Source of the DNA: Istiophorus platypterus
Lineage: Eukaryota; Chordata; Actinopteri; Istiophoriformes; Istiophoridae
NCBI GenBank assembly: GCA_016859345.1
Contig: CM029119.1
Span: 1-64,000, forward strand
Length of the DNA stretch: 64,000 bases
Reading direction: 5' to 3'
Positions 10,600 through 21,404 of the stretch are shown here, piece by piece. A program made the translations under genes and the position numbers. The notes beneath the pieces were generated by a model, which saw only the letters and a program-made list of their open reading frames with translations, was not told the DNA's origin and did not search any database. Position 1 is the stretch's first letter, and each line of letters opens with the position of its first letter.

Positions 10600-11345
10600 A
10601 TAAGTACTGTACTAGGAATTAGGTTTAGCATTACCTATAGGGTTAGAGCCAAATTTAGGCGTGGCTTTAGGGTTAGGGCCTGGCTAACTTAGATATTTGT
10701 GGTTAGCGTTTGGTTTCGCCTGAATTCTATGCCTATGTTAAGGGTTACACAAAGGATTAATTAGGGCTAGGGGACTAAGGATGATAACCAGGATTACAAA
10801 TTTGAGGATTACAAATTTTGAATGTTGAGTGTTAGTGTTATGGGAATATGGTTAATAAGGGATAGGATTAGGATTAGGGTAAGGAATAGGGATGACCCTG
10901 ACCCTAACCCATATTCCCCTAACAATAAAAATTCAAAACATGTAATCCTCAAATATGTAATCCTGGTTATCATTCCTATTCCCCCTGTTCCTGTTCATAT
11001 TCCCAACCCTACCCCGAACCCTAAAACCTAACTATAACCCTGGTTACCATCCTTATTCCCTAATCCTAACCCTCACCCCTAACTGTAACCTTTATCATCA
11101 TCCCTATTCCCTAATCCTAATCCTAACCCTTATCAACCATATTGCCTTAACCCTAATACTCAAAATTCAAAATATGTAATGCTGGTTATCATCCCTATTC
11201 CCCTTGGCATAGAATTTAGTCAAAACCAAACCCTAAACCCAATTATCCAAGCCAGGCCCTAACCCTAAAATTAAGCCTAAATTTGGCCCTAACCCTCAAG
11301 GTAATCCTAACCCCAATTCCTAGTTCAGGATTTATTGTCTGAAAA
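10600..11345. repeat. Telomere-like foldback repeat, about 740 bp
   Basis: The left arm (10608 to about 10900) and the inverted right arm (about 11090-11340) share ctaggaatt, gccaaatttaggc, gggttagggcctggc, attctatgcc and ggatgataaccag. Each arm carries two adjacent vertebrate telomere hexamers at the mirrored place: TTAGGG x2 at 10667-10678 and CCCTAA x2 at 11257-11268. Many single CCCTAA/CCTAACCC variants lie between. It could be a MITE-like foldback or a captured interstitial telomere-related sequence. There is no coding potential. Confidence 0.75.
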
Positions 11346-11379
11346 TCATTTATGATTCGCCATGCATTGGTATCCAAAT

Positions 11380-11472
11380 AACATTTGCCACCAAAGTTAC
11401 ATGTCTACCAAAATCCACTGAATTTTTATATTTCTTTAGTTTTCAAAGTGTGTGTGTGCATGTGTGTGTGTA

Positions 11473-11539
<67 letters not shown>

Positions 11540-12382
11540 CTTTAGGTGCATGTGCCATTTATTTTTATATATATTTACACCAGAGTGATAGTGAAACTTA
11601 TAAAGTTCATACTAGCCCTGGAGTTCATTTTTTAAATAGAAGCATAAAATATTACACAAATATGACTCCCTGAAATTACCAGGAAATAAAAATCCTTACA
11701 GGCCCTCCTATTGGATGAACACTGGAAAAGAGCATCACAGAAATACAGTACTTTCCGCATTCATAAGTTAGTGCAGAAAAGACTTCATTAGGCCTCAATA
11801 GCATGGAATCTCATGGTGAAGCCTCTTTCAGGGTGAGTTTCCTTCATAAGTATGGTGTATGGAGCAGGGGATATTATGGGCACACAATCTAAGAGATGGC
11901 GGATGCACAAACATATGCATTTGTACATATGCACTGTGGTATGAGTGTGGGAATCTGTATGTGTGCATTTTCCGCACTGTTTATTTATGGCTGGGTAGAA
12001 GACTATTGGTTTATGTGGATATAATTATGATATAGATATGTATAGTTTTTAAATATGTTTTATATTACTGGCTTTACACTAAGGGGAAAAAGATTCAAAT
12101 TAAATTCATGCAGATTAAAATACATTTAAAACCTTTTTAAACTAAAGTCAAAAGTACTAAATTTTTATTAACACTACAAACCAGGAATCCTTTTTTAACA
12201 TTTTATTATCTAAAATGCTTTTTGATTAGTTTATAGAACACAGGACGAAAACTTCCAGTTTAAATTTATGTTTTGATCTGACCTTAAAAATGATAAAAAA
12301 AAAAAACAAAAACAGCCATCTAAAATGGAACACAGCCCAAACATCGTCAAGGAAGGTTTTGTTAGATTTTGATACCTAGATA
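11380..12382. repeat. Block C, copy 1
   Basis: About 1 kb that recurs in the same orientation at 26150-27115 (ctaccaaaa, gaagcataaaatattacac, cctcctattggatgaac, agggtgagtttccttcat, cacacaatctaagagatgg). The copies differ by small indels. On the minus strand both copies keep a frame reading LDCVPIISPAPYTILMKETH then PERGFT; see findings. Function unknown. Confidence 0.75.
11447..11542. repeat. (GT)n-(TA)n-(CA)n compound microsatellite
   Basis: A GT run, then an alternating TA run (about 11472-11516), then a CA run to about 11540 lie within block C. In copy 2 the site holds only a short tatatatat (about 26206), so the expansion is specific to this copy. Confidence 0.9.
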
Positions 12383-13195
12383 AACTGAAATCCACCTTCC
12401 TTTATGGGTCTTAAGAACAAATGTTTTAGGTGGAGCACCGAAAATTACAAGATACTCCTTTTCAAACTCTTGGTAGTATTAAACTTTATTTCATCATTTA
12501 TGGTTTGGAAAAACAAATCCTTTGGGTGAAAAGCACCTAAAACGACAAGTTGTAGTTTCATTTGTGTCTGTGTCAGTGTGCTTTAAGTGAAAAATATGTG
12601 AGAGCATTTTCGGGATAAAAACAGGTTTTAATGATGTTAAATGCACTGCAGCTATATTTTTGTAACAGAAACTTCAAAACCCTCTTCTTTGTGTGGAAAC
12701 ACTGAACATTTTTCAAGACGTAGGAAACATGGTTTTGTTAGTTGTTAATGGAATGTTTGGAGAAAAGTCCTGACTTTCGCCAAGAAAAACTCATTTGGAA
12801 CTCGACAATTGTGTTAGACTTTATTTCATCATTTATTGTTCATGACAACAAACCTTTGGGTGAATCAACGAAAAATAGAACATTAAGACAAAGTTGTGAG
12901 TTCATATCTGCAAACACATCTTTGTCAGTTTTTGAGAGAATATTTAACAAAAAAGTCCTGACTCTCGCCAAGAAAAACCCATTTCGAATTTGTAAATTGT
13001 GTTATACTTTATAGAAATAAAGTCTATCTATGGACTGACATTCGAAAAGAAAAACTCATTTGGCTATCTGAATCATGACCTATTGTCTGTTCTTAATTCA
13101 TATGTTTTAAGAACACATCTTTTGAATAAATGGCCAAAACTCATTTTGACAAGTAATTGATCTTTCATTTCAGCTTTCCTACAGTAAATGAGTAT
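12383..13195. repeat. Segment absent from block C copy 2, with internal imperfect repeats
   Basis: Copy 2 joins gataaactgacatttttttgg directly at 27107-27120 (the two sides of this gap). The extra 0.8 kb here contains imperfect repeats: actttatttcatcattta at 12484 and 12819; aaagtcctgact at 12765 and 12953; ccaagaaaaac at 12779 and 12968. The short frame at 12742-13014 lies across these repeats and is not supported as a gene. Confidence 0.6.
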
Positions 13196-13680
13196 TTTTT
13201 TGGTTGAAAGCAAGTCTTTCTGAACTTAACGTACAATACAGGTAAAAGGATGTGAAGAAAAAATGTGGTTATTACAATTTTTTTCCAGTGTGTCTTATGT
13301 CACATAAGGGAAAAAAAAAAGTCAGATAAGATGGGTCTGTTTCAGCGTGTGACTCCCTTAAGGTCAATTCAAATGTTGAGTTGTCAGTTATTTCAATGAA
13401 AAAAACTCTTCTTAAGATATTTTAAGCTGTGTATGTTGCTGTGTACCTGAAACACACCCATCTTATCTGACATTTACTTGTCTTTTTCTGTGACTTAAGA
13501 CACACTGAATGAAATTGAATTAAAACAAATTTTATATTCATACCCTTCTACGTTGTTAGCCTAAGCATACGTTAAGTTCAGAAAGACCTTTCTATCAAAA
13601 TCACTCACACATGCTATGAAAGCTGAAATAAAACCCCATTTAGCATCGCATACTCCTAGTTGCCGTCAGTTTAAACACAC
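13196..13680. repeat. X-module palindrome
   Basis: A plus-orientation X stretch (13196-13440, with gtcagataagatgggtctg) is followed by its reverse complement (13448-13600, with cccatcttatctgac). The spacer is short. The same palindrome recurs at 27116-27590, so the fold arose before block C was duplicated. Confidence 0.75.
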
Positions 13681-14147
13681 TAAAAACTGAAAAAATAAGA
13701 AATCCAAAGTCTGTCTTCACATTCCTTTTGTGGTCCCTGTTGTAGAGGGGACGGGGGTGTTGGTGCGTAACCACTCACTAAAGTTTTTTTTAATTCCGTT
13801 TCTCTCCTCTGTCCTGTACCACAGGTACCACCGCTCCTGTGAACCAGGTTAAGACCCCGCAGCCGATTCCACTCACCATTGACAGGTGTAGGAAAGGAGA
13901 AGGTTAGGCTGGGCCAGTGGGCCATGTGGCGGTTTCTGTGTCCTGCCACCGCTGCCTTTGTATATATTTCTATACGAGATCAGTAGGGGCTGACTCCTGG
14001 ACAATTTTAGGGAACGTAACACGTTGGGGGCTGATCTGGAGTCTTGACAGGAGATTTTTGTTCTTTTTGATAGAACAGAGGTCTTCTGTGTTGTCTCAGT
14101 TGGTGGTCCTGGCGAGTACCAGAGTTATGGTGTCCACTATATGGCTG
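13680..14147 (-). repeat. XY satellite cluster 5 (Y module, minus orientation)
   Basis: The landmarks of Y are read on the minus strand: cctgtaccacagg, gggccagtgggccatgtggc, cgtaacacgttggggg. It stops at about 14147 at the tggacacc/atatggct step of the monomer, where the minus-strand SET-recombinase island begins. Confidence 0.8.
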
Positions 14148-14228
14148 GGAGTGTGACATCATTCTCTACATCGGTCACCATTACTCCCCTATATCTTTAC
14201 ATGGCAAATAGTTGTTTGCTGATATCTA

Positions 14229-16090
14229 TTAAGGCTGAATGACGTATAATGCCCTTTTAAAATACAAAAATTTAATACCATCCAAACTCTTCCCTTTGTA
14301 TTCTCCTAGCCGTCCCTGTTCCAATGCCAGGAGAACTTTGCTTATTTTAGCTAGCTGGAGGGTGACTTCTGGAAGTTGATAGTGCTTTCTGTGGACGTCA
14401 ATGTTATGCTCAAGGAAATCTGCCAACTGGTCAAGTTCTGCAGTCTTGAGATTCAGAACGGTTGAGAGGGTAGCAATGTGTTTCCTGAGTTTTGTTGAGG
14501 TTAGTGCTTTGGGATTTTTGAGATCATCACATTCATTCACACACTGCCTTATACAGTTGGAACCCCTTAGGTAATGGATAGAATGCAGCAATGCAAACAA
14601 GTATCTATTTTCATTCATCACCCCTCATGAGCGGGCTGAGGAGAACAGGAACTGTACTTCCTCTCTTTCCTACTATAGTTATACGTACAAAATGTTTGCA
14701 AAGCTTCTGCTCAAGTGCTGTAAGGGCCAAGTTAACATCTTCATGCGTTTCTGATGTGTCCTTTGATAAATACATAGACAAGGGCATTCGGGATACCTCT
14801 CCTGCTCTCCAGCAGCTGAAGAGGATAACTTGTGCCAGGGTTACTTTAGCAAGGTCTTTCCAGTTTGAGGGCGAAGGCTCTTCTTTCAGGGCATTCAAGT
14901 GTTGCTGCTGTTTCTCAGACAAATGGCAATGGAGATTTTGAACATCCTGTGTAAATGGTAGGAGTTGAGAATTCCATTTGGTCTGGTCAAGTTGAGTTAG
15001 TGCTTGGCCTGCAATGTCAAATTTCCAACTTTCCTGATAAAGTTGTGTGAATTCCTCAGCATCTTGAGCAGTTTGTTTCTTTCATCTTCAATCCTTCAGA
15101 CTTGATAAACAAGGCCAAAGAATGCAAGCTGTGTCCAACTTTTCGAGCAAGAGATGGACGTGGATATTTGCTATTTTCATCACTGAAACCAACAAGGCGT
15201 CTTGCAGCAGTGACAATATGACCATACTTTTCAGGTTTTATGAGTTCTTTGATAGTCTTCACAGTTTCAACTTTGTTTGCTTCCAGCACCAGCCTGCCAA
15301 GGTCTCTGTTTTGTCGAATACATTGCTGTTGGCTGATTATCTTCACATTCTTGTTAAACAGTCTATACCCATACTCTAGAATACAGCCTTCCTAGTTCCC
15401 CAAAACATCAGTATTATGTCCAAAGTTCCCCTTATTTCAGATATAGTCCAACTGTAGTCGTCTTTCTTTTGAGTTCTTTGGCAAACTAAATGCTTTGCAA
15501 CATCAACCTTATCACTATGTCTACGCCACAAGTGTCTTGACATTTTCTGGACTACTACTCCACAATAGAAGCAGTGATGTTTCTTGTTATATCTTCTGGA
15601 ATCATCCTCCTTATTTAAAACTGGATTAACACAAACAGATGGCTCCCCTCCAAGGGGCATTGAAACACCTGCATCCTTGTTAGTATTTATTTGCGCCATT
15701 TTCTCTTCATTCCCATCAGCTCTGCTATCAGGACATATTTGTGGGGAGTCATGACTTGTTTCAAAGCTTCTGCTCTGACTGGACTCAAACTGGTTTTAAC
15801 TTGAAAACTTGTTTCTGCTCCGACGTGAAACTTGCTTCTTCTCTGACTTTTAAGACTTGATTCTGCTCTGACTCGAAGATTTGCTTCTGCTCTGACTGGA
15901 CTCAAACTGGCTCTGAATGGAAGACTTGCTTCTGCTCTGACTAGCGGATGCAATTTTTTTATTTTTTTTTATTTTTCAGGGATAATTCCAAGGTGCAGTC
16001 ACTGTCTGTGCTTTCCTCTTTGGGATTTGGAACATACTAGTCTTCACTATCTACGCTTGAGTCATCTGATCCTACAAGACTCTGTTGAAT
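14229..16090 (-). pseudogene. Exon 10: Ser-rich repeat, zinc finger and tyrosine-recombinase domain
   Basis: After tcttttaaag the exon reads VGSDDSSVDSED, then a stop. A 27-30 bp repeat (15760-15945) encodes SQSRSKSS-like units. At 15515-15580 is a C2H2-like finger: CFYC, nine residues, then HLWRRH. The core-binding-like part (15350-15060) has LGRLVLEANK and YPRPSLARKVGHSLHSL. The catalytic part has the four expected blocks: WRAGEVSRM (Arg I, about 14785-14812), VGKRGSTVPVLL (beta-hairpin Lys, about 14641-14676), STKLRKHIATLS (box II Arg, about 14461-14500) and EHNIDVHRKHYQLP (His and nucleophile Tyr, about 14371-14412). Frame changes occur near 15380, 15065 and 14625, with few other lesions. 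Spacing and motif order match tyrosine recombinases; assignment to a Crypton family needs a profile search. Confidence 0.75.
15760..15945 (-). repeat. Coding minisatellite (SQSRSK-type repeats)
   Basis: Imperfect tandem units of about 27-30 bp (tctgctctgact on plus, recurring about six times) encode Ser-Gln-Ser-Arg-Ser-Lys on the minus strand. Some units have shifted frame or gained stops. It sits between the acidic exon start and the zinc finger. Confidence 0.7.
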
Positions 16091-16789
16091 CTTTAAAAGA
16101 AAAAAAAAAAAGGTAATAATTCAACTTCCATATTATAGTATTGAGTCTCAACAACTGACTACACTCTTGACTGTCTACTGCATGTTGGGATAAAGAACAT
16201 TCTATAGGGGGGCTGTGTGACATTCAGGGCACTTTCAGTCCAAGTGCATTTACAAATAAAAAGATAAACTGTGAATTTATTTTAGACTAAGGGACTAAAA
16301 ACAAATGTAGAGTAAGGCATAAAAAACACACAACCCTGGCATAAATCTAATTATATATTTGAAGAAATAATATTGAAAACAAAAAAGATGCTACTTAAAC
16401 GGTAGCACCACCAAAAATTAAAACACAGCTTGATAACAAAACCACTAGACATGCTCATTGAGCAGTGCAAACACCAACATCAATCCAAAAAAGTGACACT
16501 TCCAGACCATCAATAAATACATACTTTTCTTCTCTGAGAGTGAAAATTATGTTTGAATGGTGCAAAAATACCAACAGTGGAACTAAACTAATGCTATGAA
16601 ATTTTCTCATCATGGGTAAGATTTGTAACAATATGACGGACGATATGATATTGCACAATCCTAATGCCTCATCTATATGCATATCTGGCACTCTAGTTAG
16701 TGAACATGGTGTTGAATTTTGGTGCTACCCTTCAAGTGATAACACAAAGGAGGTAAAAAGAATGAGGGAGGTAAAAAAAAGAGACTTAC

Positions 16790-16873
16790 AGGGTGGCAAC
16801 AGCCTCTCCTTGTTCTTCCCAGAGCCACTTCAGACATAGAAATGGAAGGGCCCTCTGCGCTGTCATCACTTGA
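16790..16873 (-). pseudogene. Exon 9: acidic linker cassette
   Basis: 84 bp, 28 codons, phase 0. It encodes SSDDSAEGPSISMSEVALGR, then TRRGCCHP. The donor CCCT followed by GTAAGTC is strong. The acceptor may be at 16874, or at the stronger ttttattgcag at 16909, which would use a different frame; the phase of exon 10 favours the first. Confidence 0.5.
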
Positions 16874-17079
16874 CTCAGAGCCTCAGAAAAATCTGGAACT
16901 CTATCCATCTGCAATAAAATGGATATCAACCCCGCTCTAGGTTTATAAAAGTATGAAAAATATCAAGATATATTGATCCATTTTTGTTTGTACTGTATTA
17001 AAATAAATTACTGGAAAAAGATTTTGGGGGGAGACGGCCCATCTACTAGTTATTACTATTCAGAGTGTCAAAGACATAC

Positions 17080-17196
17080 CAGAATACTTTTTGTCCTTCT
17101 CAGCTTTGGAACAACTTCATTGTCTGATTGCAAACTGGAATGGTCTTTAATGAAATCCTCATCACCGGTTTGGTCCCCTGTATTCTGCTTTGAATC
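17080..17196 (-). pseudogene. Exon 8: acidic linker cassette (duplicate of exon 7)
   Basis: 117 bp, 39 codons, phase 0. The acceptor is gatccatgtag and the donor CTG followed by GTATGTC. It encodes DSKQNTGDQTGDEDFIKDHS, then SLQSDNEVVPKL and RRTKSIL. Upstream of it, the intron end cagatggatagag-like sequence is shared with exon 9, a sign of cassette duplication. Confidence 0.6.
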
Positions 17197-17365
17197 CTAC
17201 ATGGATCAAAAATATCTGGTCCTCTATCCATCTACAAAAGGAGTTATGGCAAGGTATAGTTGTCCATTTTTGATTAATTTCTATTAAAATCAATCAAAAG
17301 GGAAGGATTTCTTAAACCACTTGCCTATCAACATTTTAATAAATATCAAAGTATCTGAGGCATAT

Positions 17366-17497
17366 CAGAATATTTTGCGTCCTCTTCTGAGAAACTTCTT
17401 CACTGTGTGGAGTCAAACTTTGGTCTTTAATAAAGTCCTCATCAGTTTCGTCGCTTTCGGAATAATCCACTAGCGAAAACCCTTTGACAGTAAACAT
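17366..17497 (-). pseudogene. Exon 7: acidic linker cassette
   Basis: 132 bp, 44 codons, phase 0, after ttctatttag. It encodes MFTVKGFSLVDYSESDETDE, then DFIKDQSLTPHSEEVSQ. The donor position reads ATATG where its duplicate exon 8 has GTATG, so splicing would fail here. DEDFIKD is shared with exon 8. Confidence 0.6.
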
Positions 17498-18072
17498 CTA
17501 AATAGAATTTATTTAAAAAAAAAATAGTATGAGGAGGTAACTTCTAGTTAAGAAATTAGCTTGTGTGAAAACTGTTTCTGAATTACCATTAGCAAAAACT
17601 TGAGAGGCATTATATTTTCTAGAGCTATCAGCCAGTCTCACAACATATAAGAGGCTACAGTGGATCACATTCACAATACTCTTTTAGTCATGTATCAGCT
17701 CAGGCAGTGTAACATTATGACGGTTATAACATGAATTCAGATACTGACAGGTGTTGCCCTAATGTTATAAACTCACTAACAGTGAGATCCACACGGGAGG
17801 ACCCCCAAATGTTTATAAACTAGAAACGTCTGAGTGTGTAACATCCTGAAATTTTGATCTAACATCCAAAAATACGTGAGAACCCCATGAAGTCAACACT
17901 AGAAACAAGCGAGTGTGTGACATCAACTGGACGCTACCACATCCCCCAATGAGTAATCCTGACTGAAAAGCTGTATCAGAAAAAAATGAACACCTTCCTA
18001 CCTTTGTAATGGAACTACATTATGTACAAGTAAACATAGTTTGTGATGACAGTTTTTACATTACTCCATTAC

Positions 18073-18150
18073 CTCTGTGCTAGTATGATCTCTTTTTGAA
18101 TCCTCTTGGGAAGTATGATCTGTAGGGAAAGTCTCAGTTTCTACTGCCAC
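18073..18150 (-). pseudogene. Exon 6: acidic/Ser-Thr linker cassette (copy 2)
   Basis: 78 bp, 26 codons, phase 0, acceptor tgaattccag, donor GAG followed by GTAATG. It encodes VAVETETFPTDHTSQEDSKR, then DHTSTE. FPT-H-T and SKRD-T-T are conserved with exon 5, and the flanking intron sequence is duplicated too (17610-17720 resembles 18305-18440). Confidence 0.65.
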
Positions 18151-18487
18151 CTGGAATTCAGATTAAATACAAGAACACATTAAGAACTGATAAAACATTA
18201 AGAACTAATAGAAATCATGTATATTAGGAGATAGACAAGTTAGAAAAGGTTAGTTAATGGGAAACTGTTTATGAAACAGCATTTAAGTTAATATTAAGTG
18301 AGAGGCATGATTTTTCATAGAGCTATCAGCAAGTCTCGCAATATATAAGGGGCTACAGTGGATCACATTCCCCATACCCTTTTTAATCATGTATCAGCTC
18401 AGGAAGTGGAATATTATAACCGTAATAACTTGAGTTTTGGGGTCAACATAAAAAGTTTTGATGACATGGTTTACATTACTCCATTTC

Positions 18488-18580
18488 CTGTGTGGTAGTA
18501 TCATCTCTCTTTGACTCCACATGAGTAGTGTGACCTGTAGGGAACGTCTTGGTCTTAGGAGGTGCCTGCTTGTTTATCAC
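18488..18580 (-). pseudogene. Exon 5: acidic/Ser-Thr linker cassette (copy 1)
   Basis: 93 bp, 31 codons, phase 0. The acceptor tgaattccag is shared with exon 6. It encodes VINKQAPPKTKTFPTGHTTH, then VESKRDDTTTQ. The donor reads CAG followed by GAAATG where exon 6 has GAG followed by GTAATG, so the GT is lost here. It is a tandem duplicate of exon 6. Confidence 0.65.
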
Positions 18581-18771
18581 CTGGAATTCAGATAATATAC
18601 AAGAACTTATATTGATCCGATCATACAGCTTTGATAACACATGGCTATCCATCGATTCACAAATAATCAGATCCATATAAATATTGGAGAAATATAAGAG
18701 TAGCTGTACTAGTCAGAACATTTTTTACACACACTAAATTCTTAAAAAAAAAAAAAAAAATTCTAACTGAC

Positions 18772-18959
18772 CTTTTACGCCATGGCCACTTTGAATCACC
18801 ATAGTTGTAATCAATTTCAGTATCTATTTCTACTTTCTTCACAGCAAATAGGCACAAATGTGGCCTGTTTACTATGACTTTTTCATGGTGCAGTTTGGAG
18901 ACCTGTAGTTGTCATTAACTAATCTTCCAAGGGATCCATCTTCTTTGGATGCATCAATA
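18772..18959 (-). pseudogene. Exon 4: C-terminal half of SET domain, frameshifted
   Basis: After ataccctttag the frame reads IDASKEDGSLGRLVND, then SPNCTMK, the position of the N-H-S-C/PN pseudoknot motif (here VND...SPNC). After a one-base loss in an A-run at 18883-18879 it continues VNRPHLCLFAVKK, then TEIDYNYGDSKWPWR. The YxYG signature that closes the SET active site is kept. The exon end (AAAAG followed by GTCAG, A-run 18776-18773) is also one base short of the phase needed by the next exon. Both losses are in short homopolymers, which could be decay or sequencing error. Confidence 0.75.
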
Positions 18960-19335
18960 CTAAAGGGTATAAGCAAACTATCCATTAAACTTTGAACTGC
19001 TTAAATATGAAATATGATAAAGTGTATATATCTTCACAGTTTTATTGGAAGAGCCATTTAAAATATATAGCACATCAAATCTAATGGTATGGCATGTGAT
19101 GGGAGAAAGTCTTGATACAGATAAAGCTCTTTTCATTAGCTTAAAATGTCAAGATATATCAGTGAAAGCTGAAGTTACAAATTAAAACTGATTCAATGGA
19201 AATAACTGTTGTGATCCACCGAGCATGTGTGATTAAAAGATGTTCCTGCTTTCATTCAAACATCAACAATTCAAAATACCGTTTCATGTCTTCATTTCCA
19301 TAATCTCTACCATACATGTGACTTTACATGCTTAC

Positions 19336-19492
19336 CACCAGTGATGTTTCTGCCATTCAAATTCAAACAGAAATGTACTCTCTAGTTCTGAGTAGTGTCT
19401 TGACCTGCATTCTTCCACTGATATAAGTTCACCCCTATACTCCAAGACAAAAGCACCTGCTTTGATAGGCTGAGTAGCAAACACTCCACTTC
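19336..19492 (-). pseudogene. Exon 3: N-terminal half of SET domain
   Basis: The exon encodes GSGVFATQPIKAGAFVLEYR, then GELISVEECRSRHYSE, then FLFEFEWQKHHW. GxG at the start (the S-adenosylmethionine-binding GxG of SET domains), VLEYRGELI, and the pre-catalytic aromatic segment match SET domains of the KMT5A type. The acceptor is ccttgtag and the donor is GGTG followed by GTAAGC. Its end phase (TG) joins T of exon 4 to make the Cys of WCIDAS, a join that restores a typical SET core. The exon is intact in this copy. Confidence 0.8.
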
Positions 19493-20036
19493 CTACAAGG
19501 AAATTTAGTTAAATATACATTGAATTAGAACATTTAGTTGTCTTAACCTTTAACATACAGTGTGACCCACCAATTGCAAATTAAATGTAGTACAACCAAT
19601 ACAAAACTATGTTATAGCCTATTGCCTTTAAAACCAACATAAATTGGAGCCAGAGATTCAGTGTAATATCAAGATATAGCCACTTTCATAGCCCTTTTGG
19701 ATATGCCAATACAGGCTTTAATCATTTTCTTCAACTGCAAAAGAGCCATTTATAATTCATTAAGACAGGATGTGACGCAGGCAATACGCCACTGAAAGAA
19801 GAGCAGTTTAGTTTATTTCACCGTTTACTTTAAAAATCTATAATAGAAGCCTTGCTTATGTATACTTTCCTATACCTGGCTGTAATGGATTTTACATAAC
19901 CAGCAGCTTAAAGGATTTTATTTCCCCCAAACAGATATCTGCTCCTGACATGTAGCCTAAATATTTTTTTTATTCTTTATGTGTATGGAAATAAATAGGG
20001 CTTAGAAATGCAGTTGTGTCATATGCTGCCTCGTAC

Positions 20037-20152
20037 CTTTGTTAATATCAATAAATCTTTCCATAAATCCTGGCTTATCCCTTGATGACAGAATATATGA
20101 CGTTGCATCATCAATAGGCCGTATCCTTGTCTTACTATTGAACATTATGGTT
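20037..20152 (-). pseudogene. Exon 2: N-terminal region preceding the SET core
   Basis: The acceptor is ttttcacag and the donor is AAAG followed by GTACGA. From the ATG at 20145-20143 the frame gives MFNSKTRIRPIDDATSYILS followed by SRDKPGFMERFIDINK, with no stop. The terminal phase (one base, G) matches the first two bases of exon 3, so the join reads NKGSGVFA. This phase agreement supports both boundaries. The segment is the region preceding the SET core. Confidence 0.7.
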
Positions 20153-21404
20153 CTGTGAAAAGAATTTTAAAATAATTTCACAGATACCATAACACAAGAA
20201 AAGAACCTCCTAATTAACTAATCAACAGATTCCAATGAGTCATTTTTATATTTATTGGTTTATGATCTACTTGGAGTAGTCAGCAGAATCCTGAGTATAT
20301 CCAAGATGGCACAGAGCATAGATATAAAACAATAGATATATCTATGTGATAGACTGATTGACCTCCTAGAGGGTTATTCCAGAAAACGGGTTTAGTGAAA
20401 ACTCTGAGCTTGTTAACCCTGTGATTGGGAATTATGTTTCTTTTTCAGTTCCAGAAAGAGAGGTAATTTAAACTCTGGGTCAGTTGACTTGGTATTTGAC
20501 TCTATGAACTGAAACTATTTACTGGCATGATTTTTAGACAAATCCTCCTCAACAACAAATTCAGCAAGTTCCTCTGTCTCTTACAGAGCCAGACATGCTG
20601 TTTCATGTCATCATTCATGCAGTCCATATCAAAGCTTTTATCAAAGCATAAGTATTAGTGAAGGTTTTCTGTCAGAATCAAACTCTTGATTTGAGATTAG
20701 TTTGTCACTCTTGGACTATCAAAAGGCACTGCTTTTATGCACATCAGTCACTTCTTATTGCCCTTACATTCAAATGTAACATTCAATCAACTGTGCATTG
20801 TACATACAACAAACCATACATTTTTTTGTCTGTACTGTACATAAAACCATCATATATACATTAATGTTTCCAACTCTGTCATCTCAACTCTATATATAGC
20901 ATTTAATATATTTTATATACATAAAAGTGTATATATGTCATTATCCAGTGTCAAAAACATTGCAGAAACTGTAAGATACAGCACCACTTATGCTGTATAT
21001 GCTTCTTAAATCTGCACTTTCTGTACACAATACTATTCTTTTGCAGCTCTGATTAATGCTAACTGCATTTCATTGGCTTTATACCCATACTCTATGAAAT
21101 GAAAATTTAATCTAATCTAAATAACACAGCATCATGTCACCCCCAGTTCAGAATATAATTTCTGCATGTTCTTGCAAGTGAAGCGGATTAGATGCAGTCA
21201 ACTCTTAAAAGATAAACAACTCAGCTCCCCCAAACTATAGCTAACTTTTATCAGGTAGTGATCTGATGCTAACTCTTAGCAGCTAGTGCCACATTAACAG
21301 TTATTAAATACCAATTTCTTGCGCACCAGTTGCAAGACACAGGTTACCAAGGACGAAACAATACCAATAAAAACAATCAAACTCCCAAAAAAAAATAAAC
21401 TTAC

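Noticed and set aside
10600..11345. True interstitial telomere array
   Set aside because: Only pairs of perfect hexamers occur among many variants, arranged as a foldback; not a tandem TTAGGG array.
14229..16090. DIRS retrotransposon, because of tyrosine recombinase plus nearby inverted repeats
   Set aside because: No reverse transcriptase or RNase H accompanies the recombinase, and the FB inverted arms are far away and unrelated.
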